Below are positions 23,827-32,407 of a DNA stretch of 40,574 bases, in pieces. The position numbers and the translations under genes were made by a program. The notes under the pieces were generated by a model. The model searched no databases, was not told the DNA's origin, and worked only from the letters and a program-made list of their open reading frames with translations. Location: the NCBI RefSeq assembly GCF_001461695.1, contig NZ_AUTC01000165.1, positions 1-40,574 of the forward strand, in the 5' to 3' direction. Every line of letters begins with the position of its first letter. The first letter of the stretch is position 1. Origin of the DNA: Sinorhizobium fredii USDA 205 (GTDB taxonomy: Bacteria > Pseudomonadota > Alphaproteobacteria > Rhizobiales > Rhizobiaceae).

Positions 23827-24084
23827 ATGGCTTCTGTGGTCATCTATACGCGTCAGTTCTGTGGATATTGCACAAGGGCCAAAAAACTTCTGGAGAGCAA
23901 AGGTGTCGATTTCGTCGAGCATGACGCGACCTATGACCCGTCGCTTCGCCAGACGATGATCGAAAAATCCAATGGCGGCAGGACCTTTCCGCAGATCTTC
24001 ATCAACGATGTCCCTGTCGGCGGATGCGACGATCTGCATGCACTCGATCATGCCGGCAAGCTCGACGAGATGCTCGCGGCTTGA
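23827..24084 (+). CDS. grxC: Glutaredoxin 3
   Basis: An 85-residue glutaredoxin that reduces protein disulfides and glutathione mixed disulfides. The active site is Cys12-Gly-Tyr-Cys15 (CGYC) instead of the usual CPYC. The glutathione-binding motifs RTFPQIFINDVPVGG and CDDLHAL are standard. The start at 23827 (MASVVIYTRQ) gives the normal length. An ATG at 23788 would add 13 residues; it lacks a good ribosome-binding site, although the true start could be either. It is probably in one operon with comF. Confidence 0.9.
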   Translation: MASVVIYTRQFCGYCTRAKKLLESKGVDFVEHDATYDPSLRQTMIEKSNGGRTFPQIFINDVPVGGCDDLHALDHAGKLDEMLAA

Positions 24085-24185
24085 GTTGAGGTGATGTGCC
24101 TGAACGGCGCTCAGTATCGCAGGAAGGCCGGAAGGAATGATCCGGGTCGCGTCGACCTGATCCTTCGGCTCGGGAGAAAAGAACA

Positions 24186-25058
24186 ATGACTTTCAGGGCT
24201 GCGACTTTCAGGGCTGCCGCCGTCCAGATGTGCTCCGGCGTCGATCCGGCAAGGAATGCGGAATCGATGGCGAGGCTGGTGCGCAAGGCCGCTTCCGAAG
24301 GCGCCAGCTACATCCAGACGCCCGAGATGACCGGCGCCATCCAGCGGGACCGGGCGGGACTGCGTTCGGTGCTAAGAGACGAAGCCAACGATATCATCGT
24401 GCGGGAGGCGGCGCGTCTTGCCGGCGAGTTGGGCGTATATCTTCATGTCGGTTCCACGCCGATCGATCTTCAGGATGGCAAGGTTGCCAACCGCGGCTTC
24501 CTGTTCGGGCCGGACGGGGCGAAGATCTGCGACTACGACAAGATCCACATGTTCGACGTGGATCTGGACAATGGCGAAAGCTGGCGCGAGAGCGCCGTCT
24601 ATCGCCCCGGCGCGACGGCGCGCATGGTCGACCTCCCCTTCGGCAAACTCGGTTTCTCGATTTGCTATGATGTCCGCTTTCCGGAGCTCTTCCGCCAGCA
24701 GGCGGTCGCCGGCGCCGAGGTCATGTCGGTGCCGGCCGCCTTCACGCGCCAGACCGGCGAGGCGCATTGGGAAATCCTGCTCAGGGCCCGTGCCATCGAG
24801 AACGGCCTGTTCGTCGTCGCCGCAGCCCAGGCGGGGCAGCACGAGGACGGGCGGGAGACATTCGGGCACTCGATGATCGTCGATCCCTGGGGCAGGGTGC
24901 TCGCCCAGGCCGGCCCGACCGGTGAAGCGGTCCTCATCGCGGAGATCGACGTGGCGGCGGTGCATGGCGCGCGGGTGCGCATTCCCAATCTCAAGAACGC
25001 CCGCGATTTCATGTTGGACGAAGTGATCCCGGCGGGGAAAGGAGGCGTCGCAGCGTGA
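24186..25058 (+). CDS. Carbon-nitrogen hydrolase, Nit1-like amidase
   Basis: A 290-residue nitrilase-superfamily enzyme. The catalytic triad is visible as Glu47 (TPEMTG), Lys119 (YDKIHMFD) and Cys160 (SICYDVRFPE). These motifs match the Nit1 branch, which hydrolyses deaminated glutathione and similar omega-amides to repair metabolic side products. The first codons carry a 15-base tandem duplication that repeats TFRAA, so the N-terminus is five residues longer than in relatives. GGAGAAA precedes the ATG. The stop overlaps the next gene start by four bases (GTGA). Confidence 0.88.
   Translation: MTFRAATFRAAAVQMCSGVDPARNAESMARLVRKAASEGASYIQTPEMTGAIQRDRAGLRSVLRDEANDIIVREAARLAGELGVYLHVGSTPIDLQDGKVANRGFLFGPDGAKICDYDKIHMFDVDLDNGESWRESAVYRPGATARMVDLPFGKLGFSICYDVRFPELFRQQAVAGAEVMSVPAAFTRQTGEAHWEILLRARAIENGLFVVAAAQAGQHEDGRETFGHSMIVDPWGRVLAQAGPTGEAVLIAEIDVAAVHGARVRIPNLKNARDFMLDEVIPAGKGGVAA
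24189..24218 (+). repeat. 15-bp tandem duplication at start of the amidase gene
   Basis: ACTTTCAGGGCTGCG (24189-24203) is followed at once by ACTTTCAGGGCTGCC (24204-24218), differing only in the last base. It is in frame and adds five codons. It looks like a recent slippage duplication. Confidence 0.85.
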
Positions 25059-25483
25059 TCCGCTATAATCTCTCCTGTGACAATGGCCACGGTTTCGAAG
25101 GCTGGTTCTCGTCGAGCGAAGACTTCGACCGGCAGTCCAAGGGTCATCTCGTCACCTGTCCCGTCTGTGGTTCCGGCTCCGTCAGCAAGCAGTTGATGGC
25201 GCCCTCCGTTTCCACCGCGCGCAAGAAGGACGCCCGGCAGGCCCTGGTCATGGACCAGGCGCAGAAGGAAACGATCACCAAATTGAGGGACATGGTGAAA
25301 ACGATCCGCGCCAATGCCGAAGATGTCGGCGACCGCTTTCCGGAAGAGGCCCGCAAGATCCACTACGGCGAGGCCGAGCAGCGCGGCCTGATCGGCAAGG
25401 CGACCGCGGATGAGGCGACGGCCCTTCTTGAGGAAGGTATCGAGATCGCACCGCTGCCGGTACTTCCGGACGACGCGAACTGA
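25055..25483 (+). CDS. DUF1178 family protein
   Basis: A 142-residue protein of the DUF1178 family, of unknown function. The N-terminus IRYNLSCDNGHGFEGWF and the CPVCGSGSV zinc-type knuckle (residues 34-42) are diagnostic. The rest is a charged helical region. The start is GTG at 25055, overlapping the amidase stop by four bases, so it is translationally coupled to it. It converges with the NTF2-like gene 27 bases away. I recall this gene beside a nitrilase-family gene and grxC in other alphaproteobacteria. Confidence 0.9.
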   Translation: MIRYNLSCDNGHGFEGWFSSSEDFDRQSKGHLVTCPVCGSGSVSKQLMAPSVSTARKKDARQALVMDQAQKETITKLRDMVKTIRANAEDVGDRFPEEARKIHYGEAEQRGLIGKATADEATALLEEGIEIAPLPVLPDDAN

Positions 25484-25510
25484 GAGCGTGCGACAAACGC
25501 CGCGGATCGC

Positions 25511-25882
25511 TTACTCCACTATCTTCCAATAAGAATCCTTGCGGAACACCTTGCCGTCGCGAAACGTGTAGAAGTCACAGCCTTGGACCTCCAGTCTCGT
25601 CCCCTCGTGGGTGGTGCCTGTGAGGATCCATTTCGAGATGCCGGTATCGGCAGTCGGATCCACGAAATGCTCTGCGTTGCCGTAATGGACATCCGGCAAG
25701 CCTTCAAAGCGTGTCGCCAGCGCTGCCTGCACGCTCTGTTTGCCCTCGAAGCGAGAGCCCCAAGGACTGCTTCCCCGCGGCATCTCCAAGAGGCAATCGT
25801 CTGAAAAGCACGCCATGATGCGATCAAGATCATGCGCGTTGAACGCCTCTAAGAGCTCCATCAGTGTCGATCGAATGTCCAT
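25511..25882 (-). CDS. NTF2-like (SnoaL-type) fold protein
   Basis: A 123-residue protein of the nuclear transport factor 2-like superfamily, a cone-shaped fold used by many small enzymes and binding proteins. The first helix (LMELLEAFNAHDLDRIMACF) and the last strands (CDFYTFRDGKVFRKDSYWK) are typical of polyketide cyclase-like SnoaL members. The start at 25882 (MDIRSTLMEL) has GGGGG upstream; a longer frame to 25957 overlaps ubiG. No catalytic residues can be assigned, and the ligand is unknown. It lies 14 bases after the ubiG stop on the same strand. Confidence 0.8.
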   Translation of the reverse strand: MDIRSTLMELLEAFNAHDLDRIMACFSDDCLLEMPRGSSPWGSRFEGKQSVQAALATRFEGLPDVHYGNAEHFVDPTADTGISKWILTGTTHEGTRLEVQGCDFYTFRDGKVFRKDSYWKIVE

Positions 25883-25896
25883 CGCCCCCGCCTCGC

Positions 25897-26643
25897 TCAG
25901 AGCGGCCGTTTGGCGACGATCATATAATTGACGTCCATGTCCTTCGACAGGTTCCACTGATTGGCGAGCGGATTGAAGAACACGCCGGTGCGCTCGGTGA
26001 CCTGCATGCCGCTGGCTTCGAGCGGCTTTTCCAGCTCTTCCGGGCGGACCAGCTTTTCATACTGGTGGGTACCGCGCGGCAGCCAGCGCAACACGTTCTC
26101 GGCCGCGAAGATGGCGAGCGCCGCGGCCTTCAGCGTGCGGTTGATGGTGGCGACGAACATCAGGCCCCCCGGCCGCACCATATGGGCACAGGTCGTCATA
26201 AAGAAATCGACATCGGCGACATGCTCGACGACCTCCATGTTGAGGACGATATCGAAACTCTCGCCGGCGTCGGCCAGAGCTTCGGCGGTCACGGCGCGGT
26301 AATCGACGGTCACACCGCTGCCCGCCGCATGCGTCCTGGCAATGCCGATATTCTTTTCCGAAGCGTCCGCCCCCAGGACGTCCGCTCCCATGCGGGCCAT
26401 CGGCTCGGACAAAAGTCCGCCGCCGCAGCCGATATCGAGAAGGCGCAGGCCTTTGAGCGGCTGCGGGCTTTTCGGGTCGCGGCCCAACTGTTCGCACACC
26501 TTGTCGCGGATATAGGCGAGGCGCACCGGATTGAACTTGTGCAGCGGCCGGAACTTGCCGGTTGGATCCCACCACTCGGCCGCCATCGCCGAGAAACGGT
26601 CCACCTCGCTCTGGTCGATCGTCGTGCGTGCCGTCTCGCTCAT
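25897..26643 (-). CDS. ubiG: Ubiquinone biosynthesis O-methyltransferase UbiG
   Basis: UbiG, 248 residues. It performs both O-methylations in ubiquinone biosynthesis (2-polyprenyl-6-hydroxyphenol and 3-demethylubiquinol). The SAM loop LLDIGCGGGLLSEP (about residues 69-82) is intact, with VVEHVADVDFF and the family blocks FSAMAAEWWDP and NRTLKAAALAIFAAEN. The start at 26643 (MSETARTT) sits behind GAGGAGG; upstream codons in the same frame have no similarity to UbiG. In rhizobia as I recall them it is normally divergent from lysC; here two genes lie between. Confidence 0.95.
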   Translation of the reverse strand: MSETARTTIDQSEVDRFSAMAAEWWDPTGKFRPLHKFNPVRLAYIRDKVCEQLGRDPKSPQPLKGLRLLDIGCGGGLLSEPMARMGADVLGADASEKNIGIARTHAAGSGVTVDYRAVTAEALADAGESFDIVLNMEVVEHVADVDFFMTTCAHMVRPGGLMFVATINRTLKAAALAIFAAENVLRWLPRGTHQYEKLVRPEELEKPLEASGMQVTERTGVFFNPLANQWNLSKDMDVNYMIVAKRPL

Positions 26644-26764
26644 CGCAGCCTCCTCGCCTTGTCCGGTTGGGGCGCGGGGCAGCCTGACTTGCCCGACCAT
26701 CGCCTCATCTGTCCGTGAAGTCGGACGATCGACGGGCGATGTCAAGGGGCGGCGATGCGACCGT

Positions 26765-27310
26765 TCAGAGCTTGGCAGGCCGATACTGCAGGATGACGAC
26801 GCCGGACTTCAGCGGGCGGACATGGGTGAGCTCCAGCTTGGTGCGTTCGGGAATATTCTGAAAGAGCGGCGTGCCTTTGCCGAGCAGCACCGGATTGATG
26901 CCGAGACGGTACTCGTCGACCAGTCCCTCGGCGGTGAGCGTGGCGGCGAAATCGGCGCTGCCGAAAATGAAGATCGTGCCGCCTTCGCGCTCCTTCAGAC
27001 GCTCGACCTCGGCGACGGCGTCGCCGGCGATGAGGGTCGTGTTGTTCCAGGCGGCGCTCTGGAGCGTCCTCGAGAAGACGAATTTCTCGGCGCCGTTCAT
27101 GAAGGTGGCGATGTCGCCCTCCGCCGACGGCCAATAGGCCGCCATCATCTCGTAGGTCGCGCGGCCGAAGAGCAGGGTATCGGCTTCCAACTGGGTCTCG
27201 CCGATATAGGCGGCAAGCTCGTCCTCGAAGACGAACCAGTCGATGTCGTGTCCCGGCGCCTCGAAGAATCCGTCGACGCTGACCATGTCCCACATGATGA
27301 CCTTGCGCAT
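26765..27310 (-). CDS. Dihydrofolate reductase family (RibD C-terminal) protein
   Basis: A 181-residue protein with the RibD C-terminal/dihydrofolate reductase fold. The N-terminal MWDMVSVDGFFEAPG, the LLFGRATYEMMAAYWP block and the FIFGSADFAATL nucleotide-binding strand are typical of the YyaP/YwjB branch, whose physiological substrates are unknown. The ATG at 27310 has GGAGGAG upstream. It is divergent from the O-methyltransferase gene and lies between ubiG and lysC. It is not the true FolA enzyme, since FolA motifs are missing. Confidence 0.88.
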   Translation of the reverse strand: MRKVIMWDMVSVDGFFEAPGHDIDWFVFEDELAAYIGETQLEADTLLFGRATYEMMAAYWPSAEGDIATFMNGAEKFVFSRTLQSAAWNNTTLIAGDAVAEVERLKEREGGTIFIFGSADFAATLTAEGLVDEYRLGINPVLLGKGTPLFQNIPERTKLELTHVRPLKSGVVILQYRPAKL

Positions 27311-27368
27311 AGTCTCTCCTCCGGTTGAGCGTGGCTGTCGAAATCTCTGCCTTGAATTCCAGAATGAC

Positions 27369-27397
27369 AAAACCGATTCATTTTTACAAGTGGTTTT
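27369..27397. promoter_or_regulatory. Inverted AAAACC/GGTTTT in divergent promoter region
   Basis: AAAACC (27369-27374) and GGTTTT (27392-27397) are separated by 17 AT-rich bases in the 177-base gap between the divergent reductase and methyltransferase genes. The spacing puts the half-sites about two helical turns apart, as for a dimeric regulator. No regulator gene is adjacent. This is only a motif seen by eye. Confidence 0.35.
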
Positions 27398-27487
27398 ATA
27401 TAGCAAGCATTTATGCGGCGAACATGGCGTTCTTGGTCGGATCGGCTTATTCTCCTGCCGGGGCGACTTTGTGCGTGGGTGAGACGA

Positions 27488-28504
27488 ATGTCCGGTTGTG
27501 GTGATGATGACCGACTGGCGCTGGACCTTCTCATCCGCGGCTTTCAGGTGTCGCGGATCATTCGGCTGGTGGCCGATCTCGAGATTGCCGACCGGATAGC
27601 GCCGGAGACCTCGATGAGCATTGCCGCGCTCGCAAGGGAAAGCGGCGTCCTCGCCGCGCCGTTGTTGCGCGCCGTGCGGGCGCTCGCCGCCTTCGGAATA
27701 TTCCGGCTCGACCAGAACGGGAACGTCGCCCACACGCCGCGCTCGCTGCTCCTGAGAGCCGATGCGCCGCAAAGCCTCTCTCACAGCGCGCGCTTCTGGA
27801 CCACGCCCGGTTCGTGGCGTGCGTGGGAATTTCTGGATGTGGCGCTCCACGACCGGGTGCCCCATGAGGCGGCCTGGGGAACGGATCGCTTCAGCTATCT
27901 GCGCGACCATCCGGCAGAGGGACGGCTTTTCGACGCGTTCATGGCGCATTTTCCGGACAATCGGCATAATGCCGTCGCCGACTCCTATGATTTCTCCGGC
28001 ACTGGCTTGGTCGTGGACGTCGGCGGTGGCAATGGCGAGACGTTGCGCCGGATCATTGCACGACATCCGGGGCTGCGTGGCATTCTTTTCGATCGCGCCG
28101 ATGTCATTGCGGCCGTCCCGCCCGCCATGCTGGCCGAGGGGCGGATGACGACGCAGGCGGGCAGCTTCTTCGAGAAGCTGCCGTCGGGGGCGGATTGCTA
28201 CATGCTGGTGCGCGTCTTGCATGACTGGCCCGACGAAGCGGCGCTGCGAATTCTGCAATCCTGCAGGGCGGCGACGCCGGAGGGCAGCCGGCTGCTGATC
28301 GTTGAAGCCCTTATGCCGGTTGACCCATCGCTCGGGCGGCAGACGGAATATCTCATCGACATGCAGATGATGGCGATGTTCGGCCGGGCGCGCGAACGTA
28401 CCGAGGCCGAGTATGGCGGCTTGCTGGCTGAGGCGGGTTTCGAATTGACGAAGGTCATGCCCACGGCATCCCCAGTCTCCATCCTGGAGGCCGCGCCTTC
28501 TTGA
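27488..28504 (+). CDS. O-methyltransferase (acetylserotonin/plant-OMT type)
   Basis: A 338-residue SAM-dependent O-methyltransferase with the two-part layout of natural-product enzymes: an N-terminal winged-helix dimerisation domain (FQVSRIIRLVADLEIADRI onward) and a C-terminal Rossmann domain with LVVDVGGGNGETL, followed by RVLHDWPDEAALRIL, whose His-Asp is the general base region of this family. The chosen start is ATG 27488 after GGGTGAGA; 25 earlier codons are open but look non-coding. It probably methylates a hydroxyl on an aromatic or polyketide-like small molecule. No biosynthetic cluster is next to it. Confidence 0.85.
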   Translation: MSGCGDDDRLALDLLIRGFQVSRIIRLVADLEIADRIAPETSMSIAALARESGVLAAPLLRAVRALAAFGIFRLDQNGNVAHTPRSLLLRADAPQSLSHSARFWTTPGSWRAWEFLDVALHDRVPHEAAWGTDRFSYLRDHPAEGRLFDAFMAHFPDNRHNAVADSYDFSGTGLVVDVGGGNGETLRRIIARHPGLRGILFDRADVIAAVPPAMLAEGRMTTQAGSFFEKLPSGADCYMLVRVLHDWPDEAALRILQSCRAATPEGSRLLIVEALMPVDPSLGRQTEYLIDMQMMAMFGRARERTEAEYGGLLAEAGFELTKVMPTASPVSILEAAPS

Positions 28505-28688
28505 CGCTCAAGACTCCTCCTTCCTCCCATTGCACGCCGCTCCCTGATCCGCTAAGAGACGCCCCGACTTTCCGCTCCCCGAAGCGGTGGCTGGCCGATG
28601 TCCGAGAAGTCTCTGCTTTTTGATCGTCAGCGCCGGCGGGAGCACTGTCGGGCTGAGGCGCGAAACATGTTGGTACGGTAGAGGCGAA

Positions 28689-29963
28689 ATGGCACGCATC
28701 GTGATGAAATTCGGCGGAACCTCCGTCGCAGATTTGAACCGCATCCACAATGTCGCCCGCCATGTGAAACGCGAAGTCGACGCCGGCCACGAGGTTGCGG
28801 TCGTCGTCTCCGCGATGTCCGGCAAGACCAACGAGCTGGTCGGCTGGGTCGAGAACATGCCGAAGGTCGCTGGCTCGAATGCGCCGTTCTACGACGCCCG
28901 GGAATATGATGCTGTCGTCGCCTCCGGCGAACAGGTGACCTCCGGTCTGCTGGCGATCGCGCTGCAGTCGATGGGAATCAATGCCCGCTCCTGGCAGGGC
29001 TGGCAGCTGCCTATCAAGACCGACAACGCGCATGGCGCGGCCCGCATCCTCGACATCGACGGCGCCGATATCATCCGCCGCATGGGCGAGGGCCAGGTGG
29101 CGGTCGTCGCCGGCTTCCAGGGGCTCGGTCCGGACAATCGTATGGCGACGCTCGGTCGCGGCGGCTCCGATACTTCCGCTGTTGCGATCGCGGCCGCCGT
29201 CAAGGCCGACCGCTGCGATATCTATACCGACGTCGACGGCGTCTACACGACCGATCCGCGCATCGAACCGAAGGCGCGGCGATTGAAAAAGATCGCCTTC
29301 GAGGAAATGCTGGAAATGGCCTCCCTCGGCGCCAAGGTCCTGCAGGTGCGCTCGGTCGAGCTCGCCATGGTGCACAAGGTGCGTACCTTCGTGCGCTCTT
29401 CTTTTGAGGATCCCGATGCGCCGGGCATGGGTGACCTTCTGAACCCGCCCGGTACGCTGATTTGTGATGAGGATGAGATCGTGGAACAGGAAGTCGTAAC
29501 CGGCATCGCCTACGCCAAGGATGAAGCCCAGATCTCGCTGCGTCGCCTGGCCGACCGGCCGGGCGTTTCCGCCGCGATCTTCGGGCCGCTCGCCGAAGCC
29601 CATATCAACGTCGATATGATCGTCCAGAACATTTCCGAAGACGGCTCCAAGACGGACATGACCTTCACCGTGCCGTCCGGCGACGTCAACAAGGCGCTGA
29701 AGGTGCTCTCCGACAACAAGGAGAAGATCGGCTACGACGTCGTCCAATCGGAATCCGGCCTCGTCAAGGTTTCGGTCATCGGCATCGGCATGCGCAGCCA
29801 TGCGGGCGTTGCCGCCTCCGCCTTCCGCGCGCTTGCCGACAAGGGCATCAACATCAAGGCGATCACCACCTCCGAGATCAAGATTTCCATCCTGATCGAC
29901 GGTCCATATGCGGAATTGGCGGTTCGCACTTTGCATTCCGCCTACGGTCTGGATAAGAGTTAG
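28689..29963 (+). CDS. lysC: Aspartokinase
   Basis: LysC, 424 residues, the first enzyme of the aspartate pathway (lysine, threonine, methionine, diaminopimelate). The kinase domain starts with MKFGGTSVADL (about residues 6-16) and includes the GRGGSDTSAVA loop and DVDGVYTTDPR. Two ACT domains in the last 160 residues (QISLRRLADRPGVSAAIF; VKVSVIGIGMRSHAGVA) give feedback control. The length matches the alpha form of alpha2beta2 aspartokinases, in which an internal start can give the beta subunit. The start at 28689 (MARIVMKFGG) is standard. ptsP follows 92 bases later. Confidence 0.96.
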   Translation: MARIVMKFGGTSVADLNRIHNVARHVKREVDAGHEVAVVVSAMSGKTNELVGWVENMPKVAGSNAPFYDAREYDAVVASGEQVTSGLLAIALQSMGINARSWQGWQLPIKTDNAHGAARILDIDGADIIRRMGEGQVAVVAGFQGLGPDNRMATLGRGGSDTSAVAIAAAVKADRCDIYTDVDGVYTTDPRIEPKARRLKKIAFEEMLEMASLGAKVLQVRSVELAMVHKVRTFVRSSFEDPDAPGMGDLLNPPGTLICDEDEIVEQEVVTGIAYAKDEAQISLRRLADRPGVSAAIFGPLAEAHINVDMIVQNISEDGSKTDMTFTVPSGDVNKALKVLSDNKEKIGYDVVQSESGLVKVSVIGIGMRSHAGVAASAFRALADKGINIKAITTSEIKISILIDGPYAELAVRTLHSAYGLDKS

Positions 29964-30055
29964 GCAGCAGGCATTCGATTGGGGATTCGCGGCCGGCAAA
30001 GGCCGCGCTTCCCGTCACGTGCCGTCGTTTATTCTTATTCGGGAGACCCTACGCG

Positions 30056-32323
30056 ATGAGAGACCTTTCCGCGGGTCCGCGCGTTCTCCTCAAGCGGTTG
30101 CGCGAGCTCATGGCGGAACCGCTCGAGCCGCAGGAGCGCCTTGACCGGATCGTGCGCCAGATCGCACAGAACATGGTCGCGGAAGTGTGCTCGGTCTATG
30201 TGCTGCGCTCTGACGGGGTGCTCGAGCTTTACGCCACCGAAGGTCTGAACAAGACCGCCGTACACCTGGCACAACTGAAGATGGGCCAGGGCCTCGTCGG
30301 CACCATCGCCGCTTCGGCGCGTCCTCTCAATCTCTCCGACGCGCAGGCGCATCCGGCCTTCACCTATCTTCCGGAGACAGGCGAGGAAATCTACCACTCG
30401 TTCCTCGGCGTTCCGATCCTGCGCACCGGACGCGCGCTCGGCGTTCTCGTCGTGCAGAACAAGGCGATGCGCAACTACCGCGAGGACGAGGTCGAGGCGC
30501 TCGAGACGACCGCCATGGTGCTTGCCGAGATGGTTGCGACCGGCGAGCTCAAGAAGATCACCAAGCCGGGCCTCGAGCTGGATCTTTCACGCCCCGTCTC
30601 GATCGAAGGCAACAGCTATGGCGAAGGCATCGGCCTTGGCTATGTGGTGCTGCACGAGCCGAGGATCGTCGTCACCAACCTGCTCAACGAGGACACGGAG
30701 CACGAGCTGCAGCGCCTCGCCGAGGCGCTCGGGTCGCTGCGCATCTCGATCGACGACATGCTGTCCCGGCGCGACGTGTCGATGGAGGGCGAGCATCGCG
30801 CCGTGCTCGAGACCTACCGCATGTTCGCCCATGACCGGGGCTGGGTGAGAAAGCTCGAGGAAGCGATCCGCAACGGCCTGACGGCGGAGGCGGCGGTCGA
30901 GCGCGTGCAGAGCGAAACCAAGGCGCGGATGATCCGCCTGACGGATCCCTATCTGCGCGAGCGGATGCACGACTTTGACGACCTCGCCAATCGGCTGTTG
31001 CGCCAGCTCTCCGGCTACGGCGCCAAGCTCTCGGCGTCCGACTTCCCGAGCGACGCGATCATCGTGGCGCGCGCCATGGGTGCGGCCGAACTGCTCGACT
31101 ATCCGCGCGAAAACGTCCGCGGCCTGGTGTTGGAAGAGGGCGCGGTCACCAGCCATGTGGTGATCGTTGCACGCGCCATGGGGATTCCGGTCGTTGGGCA
31201 GGCGGCGGGGGCCGTGGCGCTTGCGGAAAACCGCGACGCAATCATCGTCGACGGCGACGACGCGAAGGTGCATATGCGGCCGGTCGCCGACCTGCAGCGC
31301 TCCTACGAGGAAAAGGTGCGCTTCCGCGCCCGCCGCCAGGCGCAGTTCAGGGCGCTCAAGGACGTCGAGCCGCTGACGAAGGACGGCAAGCGCATCACGC
31401 TGCAGATGAACGCCGGGCTCCTGGTCGATCTGCCGCACTTGAACGAAGCGGGCGCCGAGGGCATCGGCCTGTTCCGCACCGAACTGCAGTTCATGATTGC
31501 CTCGACGATGCCGAAGGCGGAAGAACAGGAAGCCTTCTACCGCAACGTCCTGAAACAGACGGGCGGCAAGCCGGTGACGTTCCGCACGCTCGATATCGGC
31601 GGCGACAAGGTGGTTCCCTATTTCCGCGCCGCGGAAGAGGAAAATCCGGCGCTCGGCTGGCGTGCCATCCGGCTTTCGCTCGACCGGCCGGGTCTGCTGC
31701 GCACCCAGTTCCGAGCCATGCTGCGTGCGGCGGCCGGCGCCGAGTTCAAGCTGATGCTGCCGATGGTGACGGAGGTGACGGAGCTGAAAGTCGCGCGCGA
31801 GCTCCTGCAGAAGGAGATCGAACGGCAGTCGAAGCTCGGCGAGCAATTGCCGCGCAAGCTGCAGTTCGGGGCGATGCTGGAGGTGCCGGCCCTGCTCTGG
31901 CAGCTCGACGAGCTGATGGCCGAGGTGGATTTCGTCTCGGTCGGCTCGAACGATCTCTTCCAGTTCGCCATGGCCGTCGATCGCGGCAATGCGCGCGTTT
32001 CCGACCGTTTCGACACTCTCGGCCGGCCGTTCCTGAGGATCCTGCGTGACATCGTGCGCGCCGGAGAACGCAACGATACGCCGGTGACACTCTGCGGCGA
32101 GATGGCGAGCAAGCCGCTTTCGGCCATGGCGCTGCTCGGGATCGGCTTCCGCTCGGTGTCCATGGCGCCGACCGCGGTCGGTCCGGTCAAGGCCATGTTG
32201 CTGGCGCTCGATGCGGACAAGCTGGCCGAAGTCCTGAACGCCGCCCTGGACGACGTAAGATCGGAGACGCCGGTCCGCCAGCTTCTGGTCGATTTCGCGG
32301 CGGCCAACGGCATACCGGTATAG
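30056..32323 (+). CDS. ptsP: Nitrogen-PTS enzyme I (PEP phosphotransferase)
   Basis: EI-Ntr, 755 residues. It takes phosphate from phosphoenolpyruvate and passes it to NPr, starting the regulatory nitrogen phosphotransferase chain that senses glutamine and controls potassium, carbon and cell-envelope functions. The N-terminal GAF domain (about 20-165) marks PtsP rather than sugar-PTS enzyme I. The phosphorylated histidine is about residue 367 in AVTSHVVIVARAMGIP. The PEP-binding barrel holds GIGLFRTELQFM and VTLCGEMASKPLS, with the catalytic cysteine near 680. The adjacent order lysC-ptsP-prfA-prmC is typical of rhizobia. Confidence 0.96.
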   Translation: MRDLSAGPRVLLKRLRELMAEPLEPQERLDRIVRQIAQNMVAEVCSVYVLRSDGVLELYATEGLNKTAVHLAQLKMGQGLVGTIAASARPLNLSDAQAHPAFTYLPETGEEIYHSFLGVPILRTGRALGVLVVQNKAMRNYREDEVEALETTAMVLAEMVATGELKKITKPGLELDLSRPVSIEGNSYGEGIGLGYVVLHEPRIVVTNLLNEDTEHELQRLAEALGSLRISIDDMLSRRDVSMEGEHRAVLETYRMFAHDRGWVRKLEEAIRNGLTAEAAVERVQSETKARMIRLTDPYLRERMHDFDDLANRLLRQLSGYGAKLSASDFPSDAIIVARAMGAAELLDYPRENVRGLVLEEGAVTSHVVIVARAMGIPVVGQAAGAVALAENRDAIIVDGDDAKVHMRPVADLQRSYEEKVRFRARRQAQFRALKDVEPLTKDGKRITLQMNAGLLVDLPHLNEAGAEGIGLFRTELQFMIASTMPKAEEQEAFYRNVLKQTGGKPVTFRTLDIGGDKVVPYFRAAEEENPALGWRAIRLSLDRPGLLRTQFRAMLRAAAGAEFKLMLPMVTEVTELKVARELLQKEIERQSKLGEQLPRKLQFGAMLEVPALLWQLDELMAEVDFVSVGSNDLFQFAMAVDRGNARVSDRFDTLGRPFLRILRDIVRAGERNDTPVTLCGEMASKPLSAMALLGIGFRSVSMAPTAVGPVKAMLLALDADKLAEVLNAALDDVRSETPVRQLLVDFAAANGIPV

Positions 32324-32407
32324 ATTGACTGAGAGCGTCTTTGTCCTCGTCCGGATCTGGTTCGGGCGGGGTGGACGCGTTTGAAGCGACAGTGTTTGGG
32401 GTGAGAG

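Noticed and set aside
28505..28688. Lysine riboswitch before lysC
   Set aside because: The conserved L-box core is not seen. Only a simple stem and T run are present.
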